Source: Burkholderiales bacterium 67-32 (GTDB lineage: Bacteria; Pseudomonadota; Gammaproteobacteria; Burkholderiales; Burkholderiaceae_B). Taken from it: a DNA stretch of 64,000 bases. Below the pieces are notes generated by a model. That model was not told where the DNA came from and searched no databases. It worked only from the letters and a program-made list of their open reading frames with translations. Where the stretch lies: positions 154,831 through 218,830 of the forward strand of contig MKUP01000032.1 in NCBI GenBank assembly GCA_001898625.1, in the 5' to 3' direction. Positions 8,431 through 16,271 of the stretch are shown one piece after another (the stretch's first letter is position 1; each line of letters begins with the position of its first letter). The position numbers were made by a program, and so were the translations under genes.

Positions 8431-9798
8431 ATGCTTGCCGACATCCTGAATTCGGTTCCGCGCCGCTATCGCCTGCCGGCGGATATGCCCTCGTTGCCCG
8501 GCAAGCGCGCCGCCAATCCATCGGCCGCGCTTGCGCTGGCGATCGAGCAGGCTCGCCAGGCGGTCGTGCGTGGGGACCGGCCGGACACGAAGCTGGCACG
8601 GGCCTTCACCGAGGCCCTTGCCCGCCTGATCGGCGAAGCGGTGCATCCGGGGACCGGCGACCCGGTCATCCAGGCCATGGTGCTCAGGCATCGCCATGCG
8701 CACGTGCGCGAATATGCCTCGCTGGTCGCGCGGGCCGGCCAGGACCGCCGGCAGGTCCGGACGGCGGTCGATGCCGTGGCGCATCCGGCCAGGCTGCAAC
8801 GCATGCCCGATGGGCCCGTGCGGGAAGCCCTGGCGCAATGGCGCGCCGCCGCGTTTCGCGAGTCCTGGCGCGACGTTCACATGGCCCTGCCGCACCTGTT
8901 GGCCATGCCGGACATCGCCGGCGGCACGCCATTCCAGACCAGCCTGGCCAGGCTGCTGGACAACCCGGCACTGGCCCGCCTGCAGCGTCTCGACGCCTTG
9001 GCCTCGGACGAACTCGTGCGCCACTACCAGGCGCTGTGGGATGGCCATGGACCGCGCCCGGGAAGCGCCGAGGCCGCCGCGCAAGGGGGTGTTTCGCAGC
9101 AACGCGGCAAGGCCGTCGAGGCGTCGGCCGCCCGGGCGCTCGGGGCGCTGGCCGAACACCTGGAACGGGAAGCGGGCGCCGGGGCGGCCTACCGGGTGGT
9201 GACGTCGATGCGGGTGCCGTCCTCGATACCCGCCAGCCACGAACGCGCCAAGACCGAGTGGGACGCGGTCCTGCTGCGGCGCGCGCCGGACGTGCAGGGC
9301 GACCCGGCCTGGGACGTCCGCCTGCTGGTCGAGGCCAAGGCTTCCATCGAAGCCGCGACGACCGACCTGCCGCGGCTGCAGCGCGGCGTGTGTCTGCTGG
9401 CGCACGCCGAGGCGGGTGTGGTCTATCCGTTCCAGGCCAGCGAAGGCGTGGTGCGTTTGCGCGGATCGTCGCTGCGCGCGCTGTCCGCCGATGAGGCCGG
9501 CCTGGCCCGTTCGGTGCTGTATTGCTGCGACATGCCCGCCGAGCCCACGCCGCGCCTGCTGGGCGCGGCCGGCCGCATGCAGTTGCTGTCGGCGCTGGCC
9601 AGCCTGGCGTTCGCCAGCGCGCTGGAGGAAGGGCGCGACGCGGATCCGCGGGAGCTCGAACCGGTCTGGAACGAATTGCTGCATGCGCCGGGCTGGGCGG
9701 CGGTGCTGGAGCAGTATCCGAGGCTGCGCCAGGTGCGCGGGCTGATGGTGCACATCGACGATCTGATGGCCGCTCCAAGGAATTTCCTGCCCGGCTGA
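8431..9798 (+). CDS. Protein of unknown function with a possible PD-(D/E)XK nuclease core
   Basis: 455 residues from ATG 8431; an in-frame TTG ten codons upstream is less likely. I do not recognise the family. The first ~200 residues are Ala/Arg-rich and helical. Residues 225-305 carry a pattern like the PD-(D/E)XK nuclease fold: a helix with RGKAVE (Glu230), then a strand with TEWDAVLL (Asp278), then LLVEAKAS (Glu301-x-Lys303). The C-terminal 150 residues are again helical. No signal peptide or membrane segment is seen. It stands alone, divergent from the protease gene and convergent with a Bug gene. If active it could cleave nucleic acid, but no partner gene supports a defence or repair role. 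Confidence 0.7.
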   Translation: MLADILNSVPRRYRLPADMPSLPGKRAANPSAALALAIEQARQAVVRGDRPDTKLARAFTEALARLIGEAVHPGTGDPVIQAMVLRHRHAHVREYASLVARAGQDRRQVRTAVDAVAHPARLQRMPDGPVREALAQWRAAAFRESWRDVHMALPHLLAMPDIAGGTPFQTSLARLLDNPALARLQRLDALASDELVRHYQALWDGHGPRPGSAEAAAQGGVSQQRGKAVEASAARALGALAEHLEREAGAGAAYRVVTSMRVPSSIPASHERAKTEWDAVLLRRAPDVQGDPAWDVRLLVEAKASIEAATTDLPRLQRGVCLLAHAEAGVVYPFQASEGVVRLRGSSLRALSADEAGLARSVLYCCDMPAEPTPRLLGAAGRMQLLSALASLAFASALEEGRDADPRELEPVWNELLHAPGWAAVLEQYPRLRQVRGLMVHIDDLMAAPRNFLPG

Positions 9799-9840
9799 TT
9801 TGCCAGATGGCCAGATGAGGCCCGCCATGCGCCAGTCTTC

Positions 9841-9874
9841 GCCCCTTAATTTACTTATTGGTAAATTAAGGGGC
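9841..9874. repeat. Perfect 14-base-stem palindrome in a convergent gap
   Basis: Arms 9841-9854 and 9861-9874 are perfectly complementary with a six-base loop. The site lies between two convergent genes, as a bidirectional terminator would, but no T-tract follows it on either strand. Its core half-sites TTAATTTAC and GTAAATTAA (9846-9869) nearly match a second site at 11033-11056, so it may instead be a regulator-binding site. Confidence 0.6.
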
Positions 9875-9929
9875 GAAAAAAGAATGCCGGCAGGGGAATG
9901 GCAGAGGACTCCGGACTATCGATATCCCC

Positions 9930-10901
9930 TCATTCCGCCTTGATGCCCACCGTCCGTACCACGGTGTCGAAGCGGGTGATGTCCGCCTTCACCTGTGCAC
10001 CGAACGTTTCCGGCGTGCCGCCCACCGGTTCCGCGTAGCGGGCGCGCAGTTGTTCGACGACCTCCTTGTTTTGCAGGATCCGGTTGATCTCGCGGTTGAG
10101 GGTGGCGACGACCTCGGGCGGGGTGTTTCTGGGAGCGAACATGCCCTGCCACGAACCCGAACTGGCGGTCTGCGGGAAGCCCGCCTCGGCGGCGGTGGGG
10201 ACGTTGGGCAATTCCGCCAGGCGGCGGCTGCCCGCCACGGCCAGGATCTTGACCTTGCCGGCGGTGACCAGGGCCCGCGCGGCGCCGTAGTCGGGCAGCA
10301 CGAACTGCACTTCTCCAGAGGCCAGCGCGGTCAGGGCCGGGCCGATGCCCTTGTAGGGGATATGCGTGGCCGTGATTCCCGTGGCGGCCAGGAAGGCCTC
10401 GGTGGTGACGTGGGTGATACTGCCGGCTCCCTGGGTCGCATAGTTCAGTTTGCCCGGATTGGACTTGGCGTAGGCCACCATTTCACCGAGGGTGTTGAAC
10501 GGCGTGCCGGCGTGAGCCGCGAACACGGTCGATCCGACCACCATGTTGATGACGGGCTGGACGTCGTTGGCGGCGTCGAACGACATTTTCATCAAGGCCG
10601 GATTGACGGCGTAGCTGGCCGAGGCCACCAGCAGCGTGTAGCCGTCGGGCGGGGAGCGCACGGCGGCTTCCGCGCCCACCACGCCGCCCGCGCCCAGGCG
10701 GTTCTCGACGATGAAGGGTTGGCCCAGCGCGGGTGCCAGTTTCTCGGCGACCAGGCGCGCGATGTAGTCGGTGGGGCCGCCGGCGGCGAAGGGCACGATG
10801 ATGCGCACGGGCTTGGCCGGGTAGGCGCGGGGCGCCTGGGCCATGGCGCCGCACGAGGTGAACGCCGCGGCGGCGATGAACGCCGATGTCAGGATCTTCA
10901 A
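9930..10901 (-). CDS. Bug-family periplasmic receptor
   Basis: 323 residues from a TTG start at 10901, chosen because GAGGAG lies six bases upstream and the resulting N-terminus (MKILTSAFIAAAAF) is a clean signal peptide; an ATG eight codons earlier would bury that ribosome site. Cleavage is likely after AMA near residue 22. Family hallmarks are YPAKPVRIIVPFAAGG, GQPFIVENRLGAGGVVG and PPDGYTLLV. It is divergent from the TetR gene at 11103, with a palindrome at 11033-11056 in the shared control region. It probably recognises the substrate of the RraA/LeuCD-like operon on the other side. Ligand unknown. Confidence 0.88.
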   Translation of the reverse strand: MKILTSAFIAAAAFTSCGAMAQAPRAYPAKPVRIIVPFAAGGPTDYIARLVAEKLAPALGQPFIVENRLGAGGVVGAEAAVRSPPDGYTLLVASASYAVNPALMKMSFDAANDVQPVINMVVGSTVFAAHAGTPFNTLGEMVAYAKSNPGKLNYATQGAGSITHVTTEAFLAATGITATHIPYKGIGPALTALASGEVQFVLPDYGAARALVTAGKVKILAVAGSRRLAELPNVPTAAEAGFPQTASSGSWQGMFAPRNTPPEVVATLNREINRILQNKEVVEQLRARYAEPVGGTPETFGAQVKADITRFDTVVRTVGIKAE

Positions 10902-11032
10902 GGTTGTCTCCTCATGGATGGTCATGGACGACGCCTGTCCCGGGGGGAGTGACGGCGGTGCCGCTCGGCGGCGGCTTGAGCCCTCTCTTGGTCGTCTTCC
11001 GGCGAAATGTCGCGTTGACACTTCGCGCTCAG

Positions 11033-11056
11033 TTAATTTACCATGAAGTAAGTTAT
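11033..11056. promoter_or_regulatory. Candidate TetR operator
   Basis: Half-sites TTAATTTAC (11033-11041) and GTAAGTTAT (11048-11056) are spaced by six bases in the divergent Bug/TetR control region. The left half is identical to the palindrome at 9846-9869 and the right half matches it at seven of nine positions with the same spacing. The TetR protein encoded at 11103 is the obvious candidate binder. Confidence 0.5.
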
Positions 11057-11102
11057 TCGCCAGAGGTCGGCGAGCGGTATCGTCAGGTTTTTCTCTTTTC
11101 CC

Positions 11103-11765
11103 ATGTCCATGGCCCGTACCCGCAATGCAGAAAAAACCCGCCGCGCGATCGTCGACGCGGCCCGCCACGAGTTCTCGCACAAAGGCTTCGCCAGTGCCCG
11201 CATGGAGTCGATCGCCCGCGCGGCGGGGGTGACCAAGGAACTGATCTATCACTATTTTCGCGGCAAGGAAGACATCTTCAACGAGGTCCGCGCGTTGCAG
11301 CACGCCGATGCGCTTGCGGCCTCCAAGGCCGACGACAGCATGCTGGCGGCGGCCGATCCGCTGGCGCAGCCCGAACTGCTGTTCGTCTGGCGATTCCACC
11401 GGGCCTTGAGCAACCTGGAATGGGTCAGGTTCCTGACCTGGGAGGCGGCGCAGGGAGAGGAAACGGGCATTCCCGGCGAGGCCGAGCGAGAGCGCACGAT
11501 CCAGCGCAGCATCGGAGCGATCAAGGCCGCGCAGGGTGACCATAGGCTGGCCGACGACCTGGATCCCCAACTGCTGCAATTGGCGGTATTCGCGCTGGCG
11601 AACTATCCGCTGGCCTATGCGCAGATCACCAGGATGGCGACGGGACGCTCGCCCTCGGACCCTGGGTTTCGCAAGGATTGGGCGGCTTTTCTCGCCAAGC
11701 TGGGCCAGAAGCTGCTGGCGGTGCCGCAGGATGGCCCGTCCAGGCCCTCGAACGCATCGGACTGA
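11103..11765 (+). CDS. TetR-family transcriptional regulator
   Basis: 220 residues. The N-terminal TetR helix-turn-helix covers about residues 10-57: TRRAIVDAARHEFSHKGF, then IARAAGVTKELIYHYFRGKEDIF. The C-terminal ligand domain is helical and not assignable. ATG 11103 is used; ATG 11109 is equally possible and neither has a good ribosome site. It is the first gene of a probable operon with the RraA-like gene 15 bases downstream and the LeuCD-like genes, and is divergent from a Bug gene. The palindrome at 11033-11056 is suited to autoregulation and control of both directions. Confidence 0.9.
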   Translation: MSMARTRNAEKTRRAIVDAARHEFSHKGFASARMESIARAAGVTKELIYHYFRGKEDIFNEVRALQHADALAASKADDSMLAAADPLAQPELLFVWRFHRALSNLEWVRFLTWEAAQGEETGIPGEAERERTIQRSIGAIKAAQGDHRLADDLDPQLLQLAVFALANYPLAYAQITRMATGRSPSDPGFRKDWAAFLAKLGQKLLAVPQDGPSRPSNASD

Positions 11766-11780
11766 CGACCGGAGACCCGT

Positions 11781-12527
11781 ATGACCGAAAAAATCCTGAC
11801 CGGGAAGATTGCCCGGGACCGTATCGCCGATCTGGATCCGCCACGGGTACCGGCAGCCATCCTGCAGGGGTTCCGGGATCTGGGCGACGTGGTGAGCGCG
11901 GTTTCCGATGCGCTCGACGAGTTGGGCGTGCATGGCCAGGTGGCCGCATCCTTGCTGGCGCCGACCTTGCCCGGCACGAGCGTGGTGGGGTCGGCCCTGA
12001 CCTTGCTCAACGTGGCCAGGGCGGAGGATCCCCTGGTCTATGTGAAGCAGGGCGACAACCGCATGGGAGAAATGGAGGCGCACAACCTGGCGCGGCCTGG
12101 CGACATCCTGGTGATCCAGGGCATCGCGCACGGCTCCAACCTGGGCGGGGTGGGATGCACGATAGGCAAACGCCAAGGGGAACTGGGCGCGATCATCGAC
12201 GGTGGTATCCGTGACCTGGGGCATTCCCGTTCCATCGGCTATCCGATCTGGGCGTCGCTGCGCACGCCGCTGACCGGCAAGTGGCGGCTGGAGACGATGC
12301 GGATCAACGGCCCGGTGGATATCTGCGGCGTGCGGGTCCATCCCGGCGATGTCGTGGTGGCTGACGACAGCGGCGTGTGCTTCATCCCACGCGTCCACGC
12401 GCAAGCCGTGCTGGCATTCGCGCGCAGGAAGGCGGACTCGGAGGCCGCGCAATGCGAGCGCGTGGCCGCCGGCGTTTCCGTGCCGGAGCTGGCTGGCGCG
12501 AAAGCCGCGCGAACGCCGGCCGCCTGA
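11781..12527 (+). CDS. RraA-like protein (HMG/CHA aldolase superfamily)
   Basis: 248 residues. The RraA fold signature is present: MEAHNLARPGDILVIQGI near residues 95-112, then GAIIDGGIRDL, which holds the Arg/Asp used by 4-hydroxy-4-methyl-2-oxoglutarate/4-carboxy-4-hydroxy-2-oxoadipate aldolases. Such enzymes release pyruvate from branched 2-oxo acids, but the family also includes RNase E inhibitors and dehydratase-like proteins. GGAG lies seven bases before the ATG. It sits between a TetR gene and genes for an isopropylmalate-isomerase-like enzyme, which favours a metabolic role in breakdown of a hydroxy-dicarboxylate. Substrate not determinable. Confidence 0.85.
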   Translation: MTEKILTGKIARDRIADLDPPRVPAAILQGFRDLGDVVSAVSDALDELGVHGQVAASLLAPTLPGTSVVGSALTLLNVARAEDPLVYVKQGDNRMGEMEAHNLARPGDILVIQGIAHGSNLGGVGCTIGKRQGELGAIIDGGIRDLGHSRSIGYPIWASLRTPLTGKWRLETMRINGPVDICGVRVHPGDVVVADDSGVCFIPRVHAQAVLAFARRKADSEAAQCERVAAGVSVPELAGAKAARTPAA

Positions 12528-12577
12528 GTGAACCGGCCGGGCGGAGAACCCGGCAAGATATTTCGAGGAGACAGCAG

Positions 12578-13870
12578 ATGGCCATGACCATGACGGAGAA
12601 GCTGCTGGCGCGCGCGTGCGGGCTGGATAGTGTCAAGCCGGGCGACGTGATTTCGCCCGAGCCCGAGTTGGTGATCATGCATGACGGCTACGTCGAGACC
12701 GCCCACAAGCAACTGAGCGACATCGGCTACCGGCGCATCACGAACGCCGGACGGGTGATGATCATCACCGATCACAATACGATCCAGACCACCCCGCGCT
12801 CGATCGAGCAGAGCCGGGCCAACCGGCGCATCGCGGCCGAGTGGAAGGTGGGGCATTTCTTCGACGTGGGGCGCGGCGGGCACGGGCACATCTATCCGAT
12901 GGAAGCGGGCATGGTCCGGCCCGGCATGTTCCTGTTCGCCTACGACATGCACTGCACGAATTTCGGCGCGGTCGGAGCGCTGGCGCTGCGTGCCGGGCCG
13001 GACGTGCCCATGGTGCTGGCGACCGGCTCGATGTGGACCGTGGTGCCGGAGACCCTGCGTGTCGAGCTGCGCGGCGGGTTCGCGCCGGGCGTGCTGGCGC
13101 GCGACCTGGGGTTTCGTTTGTCCGCCGACCTGAGTTCCGGCCGCCACGGACTGGAGTTCGACCATCGCATCGTCGAGTTCGGCGGCGACGCGGTCGAAGC
13201 TATGCCGCTGGCCGAGCGCATCGCGCTGTGCAATACCTTGACCGAGATCGGCGTCAGCGGCGTCATCTTTCCGCCGCTGTCGCCGACCGGCGCGCCGCCC
13301 GACGGCAGTTGGGTGCGCAGCGACGACGATGCCCGGTTCGAGAGCCGCCTGGAGCTGGACCTGAGCAAGCTCGAGCCCCAGGTCGCGCTGCCGGGTCGCC
13401 CCGACAACGCCGTGCCGGTGGGGCAGGCGGCGGGACGCCTCGTCGACCATGCCTACCTGGGATCGTGCGGATCGGGCATGTTCGAGGATTTCGCGCTCGC
13501 GGCCGGTATCGTGCGCGGCCGGAAGATCGCGGACCGCGTGCGTCTGTTCGTCGTGCCCGGCACCGTGGAGATCGCGCGCCGCATGGCCGAGCAAGGCATC
13601 GGCCAGACTTTCCTCGACGCCGGAGCGATCCTGCTGCCGGCCGGCTGCGGTCCTTGCGCGGGCGGAGTGGGAGCGCCATTGGGCCCGGGCGAGGTGTCGA
13701 TATCGACGGCCGCCACCAACGGGGTCGGCCGCATGGGGTCGAAGGAAGCGGAATGCTATCTGGGCAGTCCGGCCACCGTGGCCGCGTCGGCGCTGGCTGG
13801 CCGCATCGTCGATCCGCGCGCCTGGGCGGGCGCCTTGCAGGCCGATCCGAATTCGACACTGGTTCACTGA
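12578..13870 (+). CDS. Aconitase/isopropylmalate-isomerase-like large subunit (LeuC-like hydro-lyase)
   Basis: 430 residues from ATG 12578, preceded by GAGGAGA. It matches the large subunit of LeuCD/homoaconitase/dimethylmalate-dehydratase-type enzymes. The three [4Fe-4S] ligands are visible as Cys297 (GSCGSG) and Cys357/Cys360 (PAGCGPCAGG). Other family features are ITDHNT at 63-68 and a C-terminal AATNGVGRMGSKEAECYLGSP. The enzyme should dehydrate or isomerise a hydroxy-dicarboxylic acid in the cytoplasm with the small subunit encoded 11 bases downstream. Association with RraA-like, Bug and TetR genes suggests a dedicated catabolic pathway and not leucine synthesis. Confidence 0.88.
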   Translation: MAMTMTEKLLARACGLDSVKPGDVISPEPELVIMHDGYVETAHKQLSDIGYRRITNAGRVMIITDHNTIQTTPRSIEQSRANRRIAAEWKVGHFFDVGRGGHGHIYPMEAGMVRPGMFLFAYDMHCTNFGAVGALALRAGPDVPMVLATGSMWTVVPETLRVELRGGFAPGVLARDLGFRLSADLSSGRHGLEFDHRIVEFGGDAVEAMPLAERIALCNTLTEIGVSGVIFPPLSPTGAPPDGSWVRSDDDARFESRLELDLSKLEPQVALPGRPDNAVPVGQAAGRLVDHAYLGSCGSGMFEDFALAAGIVRGRKIADRVRLFVVPGTVEIARRMAEQGIGQTFLDAGAILLPAGCGPCAGGVGAPLGPGEVSISTAATNGVGRMGSKEAECYLGSPATVAASALAGRIVDPRAWAGALQADPNSTLVH

Positions 13871-13881
13871 GGAGACGACAC

Positions 13882-14427
13882 ATGGCCCTGGAAGGCGGTT
13901 GGAAGACCCGCGCGCGTTGCCATGTCCTGGGGGATGATGTGCCCCACGACGGCGGCGTCATGCGCTTCGACTTCATTACCGGACGGGTGACCGATCCGGC
14001 GTTGCTGATTCCCGAGTTGTTCAACGAAATCGATCCGGATTTGAAGACGCGCATCCGGCCCGGCGATTTCATCGTCGCCGGCAAGAACTTCTTCTGCGGC
14101 AAGGCGCACAACAACGGCATGATCGCCATGAAGGCGCTGGGCTTGCGCGTCCTGTGCGAATCGATGCCGTTTCGCTCGTTCCGGGCGGCGATAGGCGTTG
14201 CCCTGCCATGCCTGACACAGTGCAAGGGGATACGCGAGTTCGTGCGGGACGGCGATGAACTCGAGGTGGATTTCGAGACCGGCGAAGTCGTCAACCTGAC
14301 GCGGGGCGAGGCGCGCCGCTACCCCGCCGTGGCGCGCGACATCAAGACGATCGTGGAAGAGGGCGGCATGCAGGGGCTGCTTGCCAAATGGCTGGCGGAC
14401 CATCCGGAGCTGGCCACGCCGGCCTGA
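13882..14427 (+). CDS. LeuD-like hydro-lyase small subunit
   Basis: 181 residues from ATG 13882, with GAGGAG upstream. It corresponds to the swivel domain of LeuD-type proteins, about 160-200 residues. The substrate-recognition loop is present in altered form as GKNFFCGKAHNNG near residues 69-81, where LeuD proteins carry a GxNFGCGSS-type motif. Residues ~150-175 form a C-terminal helix. Translation is probably coupled to the large-subunit gene. The loop change relative to LeuD points to a substrate other than isopropylmalate, for example dimethylmalate, citramalate or a related acid; this is inference. Confidence 0.85.
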   Translation: MALEGGWKTRARCHVLGDDVPHDGGVMRFDFITGRVTDPALLIPELFNEIDPDLKTRIRPGDFIVAGKNFFCGKAHNNGMIAMKALGLRVLCESMPFRSFRAAIGVALPCLTQCKGIREFVRDGDELEVDFETGEVVNLTRGEARRYPAVARDIKTIVEEGGMQGLLAKWLADHPELATPA

Positions 14428-14488
14428 TGCCCCGTCGGCATCCACGGGCACCTTGAGCTACTTGTAAGAAGTTGTATATAGTTCAACA

Positions 14489-14512
14489 GGAACCCCTTTC
14501 CTGGGGTATTCC
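14489..14512. promoter_or_regulatory. Imperfect inverted repeat upstream of the PAS regulator
   Basis: The core ACCCC-TTTCCT-GGGGT (14492-14507) is a perfect palindrome, flanked by GGA and TTCC with a two-base bulge. It lies about 35 bases before the regulator's start and could be an autoregulatory operator or a small hairpin. Confidence 0.3.
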
Positions 14513-14545
14513 CTAGGACCTTGCGGGTAGCAGGAAGTGTGCGGG

Positions 14546-15265
14546 ATGGATGACGAGGAAAGGAACGGGCGGGCCAAGGTTCCCTTGGGCGGCCTGGACA
14601 ACCTGATGCTGGACGCGGTGTGCGCGGTGACCGCCGAAGGGCAATGCGTGTCGGTCACCGGGGCGTGCGAACGCATCTTCGGCTATACGCCGGAAGAAAT
14701 GGCCGGCAAGTACATGCTGGACCTGGTGCATCCGGAGGATCGCGACCGGACCCAGGGCTCCATCGACCGCGTGATGGGCGGCTATCTGCAACGCTATTTC
14801 GAGAACCGCTACATCCGCAAGGACGGATCGGTGGTCTATATCAGTTGGTCGGCAGCCTGGTCGGAAGCGCATCAGTTGCGTATCGGCGTGGCGCGCGACA
14901 TCACCGAGCGCAAGCTCGGCGCCGGCGCGCTGGTCGAGCCGCAACTGCTGCCGGAACATCCGTCATGCTGGCGGTTGTCGGCGCGGCCCCGGCGGCTGGT
15001 CTCGTCCAACGGCGTCGTCATTCCCCTGTCCGAGCAGGACCACGTCGTACTGCGGGCGCTGATGAGCGGCGGGCCGTGCGTGACGCGCCGCGCCGTCATC
15101 GAGGCGCTGGGGGAGGACTATCTATCGTACGACCAGCGCCGCCTGGACACACAGATGCGGCGCCTGCGCACCAAGGTCATGGAAGCCTGCGGCCAGGCGT
15201 TGCCGGTCAGCACGCTGCGGGCCAAGGGCTATCGTTTCTACGAGCAGGCCCGGATCCAGGATTGA
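14546..15265 (+). CDS. One-component regulator: PAS sensor fused to winged helix
   Basis: 239 residues from ATG 14546 (AGGAAG eight bases upstream). Residues ~15-125 form a PAS domain (ITAEGQCVSV-type start, IFGYTPEEMAGKYMLDLVHPEDR, then YIRKDGSVVYISWSA and VARDITERK). Residues ~138-236 form an OmpR/PhoB-type winged helix (VSSNGVVIPLSEQDHVVLRA, then RRLDTQMRRLRTKV, ending with LRAKGYRFYE). There is no receiver or kinase domain, so it would couple a PAS ligand or redox signal directly to DNA binding. It lies between the hydro-lyase operon and a convergent Bug gene. Target genes are unknown. Confidence 0.85.
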   Translation: MDDEERNGRAKVPLGGLDNLMLDAVCAVTAEGQCVSVTGACERIFGYTPEEMAGKYMLDLVHPEDRDRTQGSIDRVMGGYLQRYFENRYIRKDGSVVYISWSAAWSEAHQLRIGVARDITERKLGAGALVEPQLLPEHPSCWRLSARPRRLVSSNGVVIPLSEQDHVVLRALMSGGPCVTRRAVIEALGEDYLSYDQRRLDTQMRRLRTKVMEACGQALPVSTLRAKGYRFYEQARIQD

Positions 15266-15305
15266 CGATCCGGCCGAGGCAATGGGCCGAGGATGGCCGC
15301 CTGCC

Positions 15306-16262
15306 TCAGTTGATGGTGATGCCGCTCTTCTCGACCACGTCCCGCCACTTTCGGATCTCCGCGCGGCGGAAGGTCTCGAGTTCGGCGGGGCTGGAGCCGA
15401 CCAGTTCGGCGCCGATGCCTTCGAGCTTGGCCTTGACGTCCGGATCCTTGAGCACGTCGGCCAGCGCGGCCGACATCTGGTCGATGATGGCCTTGGGGGT
15501 GCCGGCGGGCGCGAACACGGCGTTCCACTCGTAGGAGGAGAAGCCGGGCACGCCGGATTCGGCGATGGTGGGAATCTGCGGCAGCACGGTCGAGCGCTTG
15601 TCGCCGCCGACCGCGATGGGCCGCAGCTTGCCGTTCTGGATGTGGCTCCACGCAGAACCGAGGCTGGCGAACATGACGGGCACCTGGCCGGACATCACGT
15701 CCACCATGGCCGGACCGCCGCCTTTGTAGGCGACGTGGACGAGCGAGGTACCGGCCATGACGTTGAACAGTTCGCCGGCCAGATGCTGCGCCGAACCGGG
15801 ACCGGCCGAGGCGAAGTAGGCGGGGGTCTTGGACTTGCCGTTGCGGATCAGGTCCTGCACCGAGGACATCGTGCCTTGCGGCGAGGTCACCAGTACGTTG
15901 GGCACGCGCAGCAGCAGCGAGACGGAGTCGAAGGCCTTGAGCGTGTCGAAGCTCATCTTGCTCTGCAGCGCGGGGTTTTGCGCGTGGTTGGAGGCATCGA
16001 GCATGAAGGTGTAGCCATCGGGGGCGGAGCGGGCCGCCGCGGCGCCGCCGATCATGCCGCCGGCGCCGCCCTTGTTGTCGATGATGACCGACTGGCCGAG
16101 CCTGGCCGACAGCTTGGGACCCATGATGCGGGCCACCGTGTCCACCGTGCCGCCGGGCGGATAGGTGACGATCAGGGTGACGGGTTTCTCGGGCCAGGCG
16201 GCGTGCGCGGCCGACAAGGGCAGGGCGAAGGCCAGCGTGGCCAGGAAGGGAATACGGATCAT
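15306..16262 (-). CDS. Bug-family periplasmic receptor
   Basis: 318 residues. The signal peptide ends after AAHA (about residue 21). Family marks are WPEKPVTLIVTYPPGG, GQSVIIDNKGGAGGMIGG and APDGYTFMLD. It lies nine bases downstream of an amidohydrolase gene on the same strand and the pair is opposite a LysR gene at 17201. It probably delivers or senses a precursor acted on by the hydrolase. No permease genes are nearby. Ligand unknown. Confidence 0.9.
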   Translation of the reverse strand: MIRIPFLATLAFALPLSAAHAAWPEKPVTLIVTYPPGGTVDTVARIMGPKLSARLGQSVIIDNKGGAGGMIGGAAAARSAPDGYTFMLDASNHAQNPALQSKMSFDTLKAFDSVSLLLRVPNVLVTSPQGTMSSVQDLIRNGKSKTPAYFASAGPGSAQHLAGELFNVMAGTSLVHVAYKGGGPAMVDVMSGQVPVMFASLGSAWSHIQNGKLRPIAVGGDKRSTVLPQIPTIAESGVPGFSSYEWNAVFAPAGTPKAIIDQMSAALADVLKDPDVKAKLEGIGAELVGSSPAELETFRRAEIRKWRDVVEKSGITIN

Positions 16263-16271
16263 GGTGTCTCC

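Noticed and set aside
9841..9874. The 14-base-stem hairpin as a classical intrinsic terminator
   Set aside because: Position between convergent genes is right, but no T-tract follows on either strand (an A-tract follows on the plus strand), and its core matches a promoter-located palindrome at 11033-11056.
10902..12452. Very long minus-strand frame extending the Bug gene to about 840 codons
   Set aside because: The upstream part is antisense to the TetR and RraA-like genes; a clean signal peptide and ribosome site start the real gene at 10901.
12578..14427. Leucine biosynthesis leuCD
   Set aside because: The genes sit with TetR, RraA-like and Bug genes and not with leuB, and the small-subunit loop deviates from LeuD.
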